Positions 10,424 to 23,342 are shown, counted from the stretch's first letter. The stretch: 23,988 nucleotides of DNA from Paulinella micropora (GCA_009731375.1 BJOX01000193.1:199398-223385), one strand, 5' to 3'. Numbers and translations: made by a program. Notes: generated from the sequence alone by a model not told the origin.

Positions 10424-10581
10424 GGATAGATAGATAGGTAGAGATAGGTTACGATGGGTTATCCAGCATGGAAGACGCAATGCTTTTTGGATATAGATAG
10501 ATAGATAGATAGATAGATAGGTAGATAGGTAGAGATAGGTTACGATGGGTTATCCAGCATTGACGACGCAATGCTTTTTGG
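10077..10581 (+). repeat. Array G: five cores (four of 44 bp) in GATA/TA spacers
   Basis: The core GGTTACGATGGGTTATCCAG then CATGGAAGACGCAATGCTTTTTGG occurs at 10163, 10298, 10447 and 10538. A diverged partial copy lies at 10077-10109. Starts are 135, 149 and 91 bp apart. In the first two of these the core is followed by TA repeat, and each core is preceded by GGTAGATAGGTAGAGATA or a similar lead. The last copy has CATTGACGACGC for CATGGAAGACGC and exits into complex sequence. Confidence 0.94.
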
Positions 10582-10663
10582 AGCGGACGCCTTTGAAGAT
10601 TCAGCCACGTAAACACCTGGATAGGAAGAGAGAGAAAGAGAGAGATATGAGGAGGAGGAAGGA
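10582..10663. other. Short complex segment and purine-rich tract before a gap
   Basis: About 40 bp of complex sequence (AGCGGACGCCTTTGAAGATT and onward), then GA-rich and GGA-rich purine sequence reaching the gap. No gene is visible. Confidence 0.8.
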
Positions 10664-10981
10664 NNNNNNNNNNNNNNNNNNNNNNNNNNNNNNNNNNNNN
10701 NNNNNNNNNNNNNNNNNNNNNNNNNNNNNNNNNNNNNNNNNNNNNNNNNNNNNNNNNNNNNNNNNNNNNNNNNNNNNNNNNNNNNNNNNNNNNNNNNNNN
10801 NNNNNNNNNNNNNNNNNNNNNNNNNNNNNNNNNNNNNNNNNNNNNNNNNNNNNNNNNNNNNNNNNNNNNNNNNNNNNNNNNNNNNNNNNNNNNNNNNNNN
10901 NNNNNNNNNNNNNNNNNNNNNNNNNNNNNNNNNNNNNNNNNNNNNNNNNNNNNNNNNNNNNNNNNNNNNNNNNNNNNNNNN
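10664..10981. other. Assembly gap (318 N)
   Basis: N run between GGA-rich and GTA-repeat sequence. Apparent open frames spanning it are meaningless. Confidence 0.99.
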
Positions 10982-11021
<40 letters not shown>

Positions 11022-11029
11022 CAGTAGTA

Positions 11030-11105
<76 letters not shown>

Positions 11106-11133
11106 CACCAGCAGCAGCAGTAGCAGCAGCAGC

Positions 11134-11174
<41 letters not shown>

Positions 11175-11199
11175 CACCAGCAGCAGTAGTAGTAGTAAA
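10982..11199. repeat. GTA trinucleotide repeat with GCA blocks
   Basis: GTA/AGT trinucleotide repeat with two blocks of CAC-CAG-CAG type (about 11106-11135 and 11174-11187). The two blocks share AGTAGCACCAGCAGCAG, suggesting an internal duplication. Confidence 0.95.
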
Positions 11200-11837
<638 letters not shown>

Positions 11838-12150
11838 TCTGTATGTATGTAATGTATGTATGTAATGTATGTATGTAATGTATGTATGTAATCTATCTAT
11901 GTAATATATGTATGTAATGTATGTATGTAATGTATGTATGTAATGTATGTATGTAATATGTATGTAATGTATGTATGTAATGTATGTATGTAATGTATGT
12001 ATGCAATGTATGTATGTACTGTATGTATGTACTGTCTGTTTGTAATGTATGTATGTAATGTATGTATGTAATGTATGTATGTAATGTATGTATGTAATGT
12101 ATGTATGTAATGTATGTATGTAATGTATATATGTAATGAAGTATGTAATG

Positions 12151-12180
<30 letters not shown>
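11838..12180 (+). repeat. 13-bp minisatellite (AATGTATGTATGT)
   Basis: About 300 bp of a 13-bp unit made of three TATG-like steps plus one inserted A, so the period is 13 and not 4. Most units are identical. Exceptions are one shorter unit near 11957, CAATG near 12004, two TACTG variants near 12018-12031 and a drift toward plain TATG after 12145. No gene is visible. Confidence 0.93.
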
Positions 12181-12181
<1 letters not shown>

Positions 12182-12332
12182 CAGGAATGAAAACGACGAA
12201 ATGGACAAAACAATACTCAGAAGAATGAGAGAAAGAGGAAGAAAAAGAATAATAACCAGAACAGCAGCAGCAGCAGCAGCAACATTGACAATAACAACGA
12301 CAATAACAACGACAACAACAGATAGATAGATG

Positions 12333-12366
<34 letters not shown>

Positions 12367-12367
12367 A
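12181..12367. repeat. Purine-rich segment with CAG, AACGAC and GATA repeats
   Basis: A complex A-rich stretch, a CAG run (12262-12279), an imperfect ACAATAACAACG repeat (to about 12319) and GATA repeat (12320-12366). No gene is visible. Confidence 0.85.
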
Positions 12368-12487
12368 CGACAGCGACGACGACGACGACGAGAAGAAGAA
12401 GAAGAAGAAGATGAAGAAGAAGAAGAAGAAGAAGAAGAAGAAGAAGAAGAGGAGGAGGAGGAGGAGGAGGAGGAAGAAGAAGAAGAA

Positions 12488-12534
<47 letters not shown>

Positions 12535-12615
12535 AGAAGCAGAACGAACGAACGAACGAACGAAGGAACCTCTATCTACTATATATCCATCTATCTATGT
12601 ATCTATGTATCTATC
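12368..12615. repeat. CGA, GAA, GGA and GAAC repeats, then TATC
   Basis: A short GAC/CGA repeat (12370-12391) is followed by GAA and GGA trinucleotides. Positions 12413-12539 contain no pyrimidine on the plus strand. A GAAC repeat (12541-12563) and an imperfect TATC/TATG repeat (12571-12615) follow. The lysine/arginine-rich open frame across it is a repeat artefact. Confidence 0.94.
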
Positions 12616-12832
12616 TAGGGGATGGTGTGGGTGTGTTGGGCCCGTGGTGGGGTGCCTTATGTGTGCCTAGCCATACGCCTATAAGTCATATGCCGAAATA
12701 GCGACGGGAAGCACAATCCTGTTCCCTCAGGGTGCCCTTTCTCGCTTGTTGAGCCCGGAATAAAACCCACAGTGCTCTGTCGGTTTATACTAGACTGTCG
12801 AACAGTCTCGAAACTCCATCTGCTTACTGGGC
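12616..12832 (+). repeat. Second copy of the interspersed unit (matches 815-1031)
   Basis: Collinear with 815-1031 over 217 bp with one substitution. The match begins exactly where TATC microsatellite ends (CTATC then TAGGGGATGG), so this copy is 5' truncated relative to the unit at 638. The 3' side runs into an assembly gap and cannot be assessed. Confidence 0.95.
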
Positions 12833-13352
12833 NNNNNNNNNNNNNNNNNNNNNNNNNNNNNNNNNNNNNNNNNNNNNNNNNNNNNNNNNNNNNNNNNNNN
12901 NNNNNNNNNNNNNNNNNNNNNNNNNNNNNNNNNNNNNNNNNNNNNNNNNNNNNNNNNNNNNNNNNNNNNNNNNNNNNNNNNNNNNNNNNNNNNNNNNNNN
13001 NNNNNNNNNNNNNNNNNNNNNNNNNNNNNNNNNNNNNNNNNNNNNNNNNNNNNNNNNNNNNNNNNNNNNNNNNNNNNNNNNNNNNNNNNNNNNNNNNNNN
13101 NNNNNNNNNNNNNNNNNNNNNNNNNNNNNNNNNNNNNNNNNNNNNNNNNNNNNNNNNNNNNNNNNNNNNNNNNNNNNNNNNNNNNNNNNNNNNNNNNNNN
13201 NNNNNNNNNNNNNNNNNNNNNNNNNNNNNNNNNNNNNNNNNNNNNNNNNNNNNNNNNNNNNNNNNNNNNNNNNNNNNNNNNNNNNNNNNNNNNNNNNNNN
13301 NNNNNNNNNNNNNNNNNNNNNNNNNNNNNNNNNNNNNNNNNNNNNNNNNNNN
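12833..13352. other. Assembly gap (520 N)
   Basis: N run separating the second interspersed unit from the left arm of a large palindrome. Both neighbouring features are cut by it. Confidence 0.99.
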
Positions 13353-13804
13353 CATCATCTCCTTAGGGCACACGCTCCTGGGGAGTGTTCTAGTGTTGTC
13401 CCGTATAGTTCAAAAGGGCTCGGCTACCTTTCGGCTTGAACTGGGCACAGACACCAACCACAGCGAGACAGTGGTTGGTGTGCAGCTTGGCCGGTGCTGA
13501 AAGTTCTTGTCCGGGGGTAGTATAGGAGGCCATGAGTATAGGAGGCCATGGCTTTTCAAGCTAAGCCACGCCCATAGATTAAACATTAAACATATCTATC
13601 TATCCATCTATCTATCTACCTCTCTCTCCGTCAAGCATGTCCTCGTCTTCTCCTTTGACTTCCTCTTCCTCCTCCACCGCGGCCTAAGAATAGATAGATA
13701 GATAGATAGATAGATAGATGGATAGATATAGATAGATAGATAGATAGATAGATGGATGGATGGATAGGTAGATAGGTAGATAGACAGATAGATAGATAGG
13801 TAGG

Positions 13805-13838
<34 letters not shown>

Positions 13839-14055
13839 TGTTTAATCTATGGGCGTGGCTTAGCTTGAAAAGTCATTGCCTCCTATACTACCCCCAGACA
13901 AGAACTTTCAGCACCGGCCAAGCTGCACACCAACCACTGTCTCGCTGTGGTTGGTGTCTGTGCCCAGTTCAAGCCGAAAGGTAGCCGAGCCCTTTTGAAC
14001 TATACGGGACAACACTAGAACACTCCCCAGGAGCGTGTGCCCTAAGGAGATGATG
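13353..14055. repeat. Large inverted repeat (arms of about 218-240 bp) around a TATC/GATA centre
   Basis: The left arm 13353-13595 and right arm 13838-14055 are reverse complements, starting from CATCATCTCCTTAGGGCACA and ending at AGATTAAACAT next to TATC. Visible differences are a 16-bp tandem duplication in the left arm (13519-13534 and 13535-13550), a duplicated ATTAAAC and a few substitutions. The centre holds TATC, a 61-bp pyrimidine-rich core and GATA/GGAT/GGTA repeat, so the microsatellite itself also switches strand. In each arm the complex sequence runs into TATC after AAACAT, which looks like the 3' end of a retroposon with a tetranucleotide tail. The left arm is cut by the gap; the right arm continues to 14280. 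Confidence 0.92.
13631..13691 (+). repeat. Pyrimidine-rich core, copy 1
   Basis: Begins TCAAGCATGTCC, continues through CTTCTCCTTTGACTTCCTCT and ends CCGCGGCCTAAGAAT beside GATA repeat. It is related to 14328-14388 and 14540-14586. Confidence 0.9.
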
Positions 14056-14280
14056 CGTCTGTAAGCCGAGGTTTCAGGAGTTCACGCTCGTTGTGAGTTA
14101 CCTTCTAAACCCCGACTTCATCAACCCTTTGCATCACGCCCCGACTTCATCCATGGTCAGGGGTTGGTTGCCTGTTTAGCCCTTGCGCTGCGCGCGATTA
14201 ACGGCGGACACAAAATCGTCATTATAGGGGGTTTGGTTTTAGGCCGGAGCACTGCGCAGCTGGCCCTCTGCATCTCCCCC
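14056..14280 (-). mobile_element. Unidentified retroposon-like segment extending the right palindrome arm
   Basis: 225 bp of complex, relatively GC-rich sequence continuous with the right arm. It contains a short internal duplication (ACCCCGACTTCATC near 14109 and CCCCGACTTCATCC near 14139) and is bounded on the right by GATA repeat. Read on the minus strand, the segment plus the arm would be one element running from 14280 to about 13838 and ending in AAACAT plus TATC. No open frame or known domain was recognised. Calling it mobile rests on the duplicated arm and the tail-like end only. Confidence 0.4.
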
Positions 14281-14318
<38 letters not shown>

Positions 14319-14670
14319 GTAGGTAGATCAAGCATGTCTTTCTCTTCTCCTTTGACTTCCTCTTCCTCCTCCACCGCGGCCTAAGAATAGATAGATAGAT
14401 AGAATGATAGATAGATGGATAGGTAGGTAATTAGGTAGGTAGGTAGATAGATTGATAGATAGATTGATAGATAGATTGATAGATAGATAGATAGATGGAT
14501 AGATAGATAGATAGATAGATAGGTAGATAGGTAGATAGGTCAAGCTCTTCTCCTTTGACTTCCTCCTCCTACTGAACTGCGGTGGGTAGATAGGTAGGTA
14601 GGTAGGTAGGTAGGTAGGTAGGTAGGTAGGTAGGTGGGTGGGTAGGTGGGTAGGAAGATAGGTAGGTAGG
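14281..14670. repeat. GATA/GGTA microsatellite with two more pyrimidine-rich cores
   Basis: GATA, GATT and GGTA repeats separate the cores at 14328-14388 (nearly identical to 13631-13691) and 14540-14586 (a shorter, more diverged copy with CTACTGAACTGCGG at its end). From 14587 the spacer is GGTA with GGTG variants. No gene is visible. Confidence 0.9.
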
Positions 14671-14850
14671 TATGCATCTGATCTATTGATAGATAGATAT
14701 ATACACCTAATAGATAGATAGGTAGGTGGGTAGGTAGGTAGGTAGGTAGGTAGGTAGGTAGGTAGGTAGGCTACCTACCCACCCACCTACCTACCCACCT
14801 ACCTATCTATCTATTAGGTGTACATATCTATCTATCTATCAATAGATCTA
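14671..14850. repeat. Hairpin-forming inverted repeat of GATA/GGTA
   Basis: The left half ATCTATTGATAG...ACACCTAATAGATAG...GGTAGGTGGGTAGG and the right half, its reverse complement, meet directly near 14770 with almost no loop. Arms are about 80-90 bp with few mismatches (ATATATACACC versus ATATGTACACC). A third copy of the outer left part (14671-14720) lies in direct orientation at 15370-15420. Confidence 0.9.
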
Positions 14851-15043
14851 AATGAATACCTACCTACCTACCTACCTACCTACCTACCTAGCTAGCTACC
14901 TACCCAGAGTGCATCGGCAAGACATCTCCCTACCTATCTACCTACCTACCTACCTACCTACCTACCTACCTACCTACTTACCCAAAGTGCTTCGGCAAGA
15001 CATTGGCCTTGACGCGCACGACAGAACGATTCACGCAAGACAA

Positions 15044-15081
<38 letters not shown>

Positions 15082-15221
15082 CGATAGAGAGATAGAGAGA
15101 CAAGAGACAGAGAGATAGATAGATAGATATATAGATAGATAGACGGATACTTACCCAAAGTGCTTCGGCAAGACATCGGCCTTGACGCCCACGACAGAAC
15201 GATTCACGCAAGACAAACCTA

Positions 15222-15254
<33 letters not shown>

Positions 15255-15328
15255 CAGATAGATAGACAGACAGACAGATAGATAGATAGATAGATAGATA
15301 GAACGATTCACGTTAGACAAACCTCAAG
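14851..15328 (+). repeat. Array H: four partial-to-full cores (up to about 70 bp) in TACC and GATA spacers
   Basis: Fullest copies are 14976-15044 and 15149-15218, reading ACTTACCCAAAGTGCTTCGG, CAAGACATYGGCCTTGACG and CGACAGAACGATTCACGCAA. 14901-14930 holds only the first third, with GAGTGCATCGG. 15300-15328 holds only the last third. Spacer orientation changes from TACC before the second core to GATA after it. Confidence 0.92.
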
Positions 15329-15470
15329 GTAAGTAGGTAGGTAGGTAGGTAGGTAGGTAGGTAGGTAGGTATGCATTCAGGTCTATTAATAGATAGATAT
15401 ATACACATAATAGATAGATAGATAGAAAGATAGATAGATAGATAGATGTATTTATGTATGTATGGATGTA
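15329..15470. repeat. GGTA/GATA repeat containing a copy of the hairpin arm
   Basis: GGTA repeat to about 15369, then 15370-15420 matching 14671-14720 with several substitutions, then GATA and a short TATG run. Confidence 0.9.
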
Positions 15471-15557
15471 CTGACTCACTTACTCGCTCATTCACTCATT
15501 TACTCATTTACTCACTCATTTACTCACTCACTCACTCACTCAATCAATCAATCAATC

Positions 15558-15602
<45 letters not shown>

Positions 15603-15672
15603 CTCAATCACTCAATCACTCAATCACTCAATCACTCACTCACTCACTCACTCACTCACTCCCTCCCTCCCT
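15471..15672. repeat. ACTC/ATTC and AATC tetranucleotide repeats
   Basis: ACTC-type repeat with TTACTC and ATTC variants, AATC repeat (about 15540-15602), alternating AATCACTC, then ACTC and CCCT. No core and no gene. Confidence 0.95.
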
Positions 15673-16206
<534 letters not shown>

Positions 16207-16331
16207 GTTGTCGTTACCATTCAAGGGAATTTTCGGCCAGCCTACGTCTCTCTCTCCCTCTCTCTCTCTCTCTGTCTCTCTCTCCCTCTCAATCTCTCTC
16301 TCTCTCTCTCGCTCTCTCTCTCTCTGTCTCT

Positions 16332-16417
<86 letters not shown>

Positions 16418-16451
16418 CTCTCTCTCTCTCTCTCTCTCNNNNNNNNNNCTC

Positions 16452-16530
<79 letters not shown>

Positions 16531-16553
16531 CTCTCTCTCTCTTTCTCTATCTC

Positions 16554-16640
<87 letters not shown>

Positions 16641-16655
16641 CTCTTTCTCTATCTC

Positions 16656-16724
<69 letters not shown>

Positions 16725-16763
16725 GTTGTCGTTACCATTCAAGGGAATTTTCGGCCAGCCTAG
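16207..16763 (+). repeat. Array J: two 39-bp cores with CT/CTAT spacer and a 10-N gap
   Basis: Cores at 16207-16246 and 16725-16763 read GTTGTCGTTACCATTCAAGG then GAATTTTCGGCCAGCCTA and are identical until the final bases. The 480-bp interval is alternating CT dinucleotide and CTAT tetranucleotide blocks, with repeated CTCTTTCTCTATCTCT joints at about 16537 and 16640. A 10-N gap sits at 16439-16448. Confidence 0.93.
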
Positions 16764-17218
<455 letters not shown>

Positions 17219-17283
17219 ATTACCGACTGCTACTGGCGTCTACGCGCTGCGGATTCAACATCAGCTGAAAACAGACACACACA

Positions 17284-17325
<42 letters not shown>

Positions 17326-17488
17326 GGATGGATGGATAGATAGATAGAGGGATGGATGGATGGATAGATAGATAGAGGGATGGAGGGAGGGATGGATGGA
17401 TGGATGGATAGATAGTTAGATAGATAGATAGATAGATAGATAGATGACATAGATAGACAGATATATAGAATCAGCTAAAAAACATACA

Positions 17489-17522
<34 letters not shown>

Positions 17523-17589
17523 ACACACGCACACAGACACACACACACACACACATACACACACACACACCCACACAAACCCACACAGA
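17219..17589. repeat. Short complex segment, GATA/GGAT repeat and CA dinucleotide repeat
   Basis: A 64-bp complex segment (17219-17282; CTGGCGTCTACGCGCTGCGG inside) is followed by GATA with GGAT and GGGA blocks (17283-17462), a short bridge (AATCAGCTAAAAAACATAC) resembling 17264-17282, and a CA repeat (about 17491-17588) with GACA and GCAC variants. No gene is visible. Confidence 0.9.
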
Positions 17590-20500
17590 ATATCAATATC
17601 AATATCAATATCAATATCAATATCAATATCAATATCAATATCAATATCAATCAATATCAACATCAATATCAATATCAATATCAATATCAATATCATTATC
17701 AATATCAATATCAATATCAACATCAATATCAATATCAATATAAATATCAATATCAATATGAATATCACTACCAACATCAATATCAATATCTATATCAATA
17801 TCAATATCAATATCAATATCAATATCAATCATCAATCATCAATCATCACTATCAATACATCAATATATCAATATCAGCGAATATCCAATACCTTTAAGAA
17901 CTTAAGAAGCTGTCAATATCAATATCAATATCAATATCAATATCAATATCAATATCAATCATCAATCATCGACATCAACATCAATACATCAATATATCAA
18001 TATCAGCCAATATCACATACCTCCAAGAACTTGAGAAGCTGTCAATATCAATATCAATATCAAATCAATATCAATATCAATATCAATCATCAATCATCAA
18101 TCATCAACATCACTATCAATACATCAATATATCAATATCAGCCAATATCACATACCTCTAAGAACTTGAGAAGCTGTTATCAATATCAATACCAATATCA
18201 ATATCAATATCAATCATCAATCATCAACATCACTATCAATACATCAATATATCAATATCATTCAATATCAAATACCTCTAAGAACATGCAATATCAAGAT
18301 CAATATCAATATCAATATCAATATCAATATCAATGTAATATCAATCATCAATCATCAACATCAACATCAACATCAATATATCAATATATCAATATCAACC
18401 AATATCAAATACCTCTAAGAACTTGAGAAGCTGTTATCAATATCAATATCAATATCAATATCAATCATCAATTATCACTATTAATACATCAATATATCAA
18501 TATCAGCCAATATCACATACCTTTAAGAACTTGAGAAGCTGTCAATATCAATATCAATATGAATATCAATATAAATATCAAAATCAATATCAATCATCAA
18601 TCATCAATCATCACTATCAATACATCAATATATCAATATCAGCCAATATCACGTACCTCTAAGAACTTGAGAAGCTGTTATCAATATCAATATCAATATC
18701 AATATCAATATCAATATCAATCATCAATCATCAATCATCACTATCAATACATCAATATATCAATATCAGCCAATATCACATACCTCTAAGAACTTGAGAA
18801 GCTGTCAATATCAATATCAATATCAATATCAATATCAATATCAGTATCAGTATCAATATCAATATCAATATCAATATCAATATCAATATCAATATCAATC
18901 ATCAACATCACTATCAATACATAAATACATCAATATCAGCCAATATCACATACCTCTAAGAACTTGAGAAGCTGTCAATATCAATATCAATATCAATATC
19001 AATATCAATCATCAATCATCAATCATCAACATCAATACATCAATATATCAATATCAGCCAATATCACATACCTCTAAGAACTCGAGAAGCTGTCGGTAAT
19101 GTCAATATCAATATCAATATCAATATCAATCATCAATCATCAACATCAATACATCAATATCAATATGAATATATCAATACCAGCCAATATCAATATCAAT
19201 CATCAATCATCAACATCACTATCAATACATCAATATATCAATATCAGCCAATATCAAATACCTCTAAGAACTTGAGAAGCTGTTATTAATATCAATATCA
19301 ATCATCAATCATCAATCATCAACATCAACATCAACATCAACATCAACATCAACATCAAAATATCAATATCAGCCATTGTCACATACCTCTAAGAACTTGA
19401 GAAGCTGTCGGTAATATCAATATCAATATCAATATCAATATCAATCATCAATCATCAACATCACTATTAATACATCAATACATCAATACCAGCTTATATA
19501 AAATACCTCTAAGAACCTTAGAAGCTGTCGACAATATCAATGTCAATACCAATATCAATCATCAATCATCAATCATCAATCATGACTATCAATACATCAA
19601 TATATCAATATCAGCCAATATCATATACCTCTAAGAACCTTAGAAGCTGTCGGCAATATCAATATCAATATCAATATCAATATCAATCATCAATCATCAC
19701 TATCAATACATCAATATATCAATATCAGCCAATATCAAATACCTCTAAGAATTTGAGAAGCTGTTATCAATATCAATACCAATATCAATATCAATATCAA
19801 TTATCAATCATCAACATCAATACATCAATACATCAATATATCAATATCAGCCAATATCACATACCTCCAAGAACTTGAGAAGCTGTTATTAATATCAATA
19901 TCAATATCAATATCAATATCAATCATCAATCATCAATCATCAATCATCACTATCAATACATCAATATATCAATATCAGCCAATATCACATACCTCTAAGA
20001 ACTTGGAAGCTGTTATCAATATAAATACCAATATCAATATCAATATCAATCATCAATCATCAACATCACTATCAATACATCAATATATCAATATCATTCA
20101 ATATCAAATACCTCTAAGAACATGCAATATCAAGATCAATATCAATCTCAATATCAATATCAATGTAATATCAATCATCAATCATCAATCATCAATCATC
20201 AACATCAATACATCAATATATCAATATCAGCCAATATCACATACCTCTAAGAACTCGAGAGCTGTCGGCAATATCAATATCAATATCAATATCAATATCA
20301 ATATCAATCATAAATCATCAACATCAACATCAATACATCAATATGAATGTATCAATACCAGCCAATATCAACATCAATCATCAATCATCAACATCACTAT
20401 CAATACATCAATATATCAACATCAGCCAATATCACATACCTCTAAGAGCTTGAGAAGCTATTGTCAATATCAATATCAATATCAATATCAATATCAATCA

Positions 20501-22851
20501 TCAATCATCAACATCAACACCAATCAACACCAATATCAATATGAATATATCAATAACAGCCAATATCAATATCAATCATCAATCATCAACATCACTATCA
20601 ATGCATCAATATATCAATATCAGCCAATATCAAATACCTCTAAGAACTTGAGAAGCTGTTATTAATATCAATATCAATATCAATATCAATATCAATATCA
20701 ATATCAAATCAATACCAATATCAATCATCAACATCAACAACAATATGAATATGTATATATCAATATCAGTCAATATCCAATACCTCTAAGAACTTGAGAA
20801 GCTGTTATCAATATCACTATCAATATCAATATCAATATCAATATCAATCATCAATCATCAATCATCAATCACCACTATCAATACATCAATATATCAATAT
20901 CAGCCAATATCGCATACCTCTAAGAACTTGAGAAGCTGTTATCAATATCAATATCCATGTCAACATCAATAATCAATCATCAATCATCACTATCAATACA
21001 TCAATATACCAATATCAGCAAATATCACATACCTCTAAGAACTTGAGAAGCTGTCAATATCAATATCAATATCAATATCAATATCAATATCAATATCAAT
21101 CATCAATATCAATCATCAACATCAATATCAACATCAACATCAATATATCAATATCAGCCAATATCACATACCTCTAAGAACTTGAGAAGCTGTTATCAAT
21201 ATCAATACCAATATCAATATCAACATCAATATCAATCATCATCACTATCAATACATCAATATATCAATATCAGCCAATATCAAATACCTCTAAGAACTTG
21301 AGAAGCTGTTATCAATATCAATATCAATATCAATATCAATATCAATATCAATATCAATCATCAATCATCAATCATCAACATCACTATCAATACATCAATA
21401 TATCAATATCAGCCAATATCACATACCTCTAAGAACTTAAGAAGCTGTCGGTAATATCAATATCAATATCAATATCAATATCAATCAGCAATCATCAATT
21501 ATCAATCACCACTATCAATACATCAATATATCAATATCAGCCAATATCACATACCTCTAAGAACTTGAGAAGCTGTTATTAATATCAATATCAATATCAA
21601 TATCAATATCGGTATCACTATCAATTATCAATCATCAACATCAATACATCAATATATCAATATCAGCCAATATCACATACCTTTAAGAACTTGAGAAGCT
21701 GTTATCAATATCAATATCAATGTCAATGTCAATATCAATCATCGATCATCAACATCAACATCAATACATCAATATATCAATATCAGCCAATATCACATAC
21801 CTTTAAGAACTTGAGAAGCTGTTATTAATATCAATATCAATATCAATATCAATATCAATCATCAATCATCAACATCAACACCAATATCAATATGAATATA
21901 TCAATACCAGCCAATATCAATATCAATCATCAATCATCAACATCACTATCAATACATCAATATATCAATATCAGCCAATATCACACCTCTAAGAACATGC
22001 AATATCAAGATAAATATCAATATCAATATCAATATCAATATCAATATCAATATCAATATCAATATCAATCATCAATCATCAACCATCAATACATCAATAT
22101 ATCAATATCAGCCAATATCAAATACCTCTAAGAACATGCAATATCAAGATCAATATCAATATCAATACTAATATCAAATCAATACCAATATAAATAATCA
22201 ACATCAACAACAATATGAATATATAGATATCAATATCAGTCAATATCCAATACCTCTAAGAACTTGAGAAGCTGTTATCAATATCAATATCAATATCAAT
22301 CATTAATCATTAACCATCAATCATCACTATAAAAAAAAAAAATACACCAATATATCAACATCAGTCAATATCCAATACCTCTAAGAACTTGAGAAGCTGT
22401 TATCAATATCAATATCAATATCAATATCAATATCAATATCAATCATCAATCATCAACATCAAGACATCAATATCAATATGAATATATCAATACCAGCTAA
22501 TATCAATATCAATCATCAATCATCAACATCACTATCAATACATCAATATATCAATATCAGTCAATATCAAATACCTCTAAGAACATGCAATATCAAGATC
22601 AATATCAATATCAATATTATATCAAATCATTACCAATATCACTCATCAACATCAACAACAATATGAATATGTATATATCAATATCAGTCAATATCCAATA
22701 CCTCTAAGAACATGCAATATCAAGATCAATATCAATATCAATATTAATATCAAATCAATACCAATATCAATCATCAATATCAACAACAATATGAATATGT
22801 AAATATCAATATCAGTCAATATCCAATACCTCTAAGAACTTGAGAAGCTGT
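17590..22851 (+). repeat. Array K: 37 units of about 137 bp in an ATATCA hexanucleotide background
   Basis: After about 240 bp of plain ATATCA, units repeat as ATATCA run, ATCATCA run, ACATCAATATATCAATATCA, GCCAATATCACATA, then the box CCTCTAAGAACTTGAGAAGC plus TGT. Canonical boxes begin at 17891, 18020, 18155, 18412, 18520, 18656, 18783, 18953, 19071, 19261, 19386, 19506, 19628, 19742, 19864, 19992, 20244, 20439, 20636, 20783, 20917, 21032, 21171, 21286, 21426, 21554, 21680, 21800, 22253, 22378 and 22829. Six variant boxes have AAGAACATGCAATATCAAGA instead (18275, 20111, 21986, 22125, 22574, 22701). Unit length varies with the hexamer count. Open frames through it arise because a hexamer keeps frame; they encode only Gln/Tyr, Ile/Asn or Ser/Ile alternation. 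Confidence 0.96.
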
Positions 22852-22909
22852 CGAGTGCCTAATGACATCACACACAACATAGGACAATTGTAGATAGATA
22901 GATAGATAA

Positions 22910-22940
<31 letters not shown>

Positions 22941-23153
22941 TATAGATAGATAGATAGGTAGGTAGGTAGGTAGGCAGGTAGGTAGGTAGGTAGAGGTAGG
23001 TAGGTAGGTAAGTAGGTAGATAGATCGATAGATCGATAGATCGATAAATAGATAAATAGATAGGTAGGTAGATAAGTAGGTAGGTAGGTAGGTTTAAGAA
23101 CTTGAGAAGCTGTCGGGTGCCCAATGACATCACACACAACATAGGACACATTG

Positions 23154-23188
<35 letters not shown>

Positions 23189-23306
23189 GTAGATAGATAG
23201 ATAGGTAGGTAGGTAGGTAGGTAGGCAGGTAGGTAGGTAGGTAGAGGTAGGTAGGTAGGTAGGTAGGTAGGTAGGTAGGTAGATAGATCGATAGATCGAT
23301 AGATAA

Positions 23307-23342
<36 letters not shown>

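Noticed and set aside
13353-14055. Terminal inverted repeats of a DNA transposon
   Set aside because: The interior is only microsatellite and a short core, with no transposase. The arms look like element ends meeting at a TATC tail, and no target-site duplication can be checked because of the gap.
17758-22666. Gln/Tyr- or Ile/Asn-rich open frames in array K, suggesting a prion-like protein
   Set aside because: A 6-bp repeat keeps any frame open. The box sequence is not conserved in a codon-wise manner, and frames break wherever spacer length is not a multiple of three.
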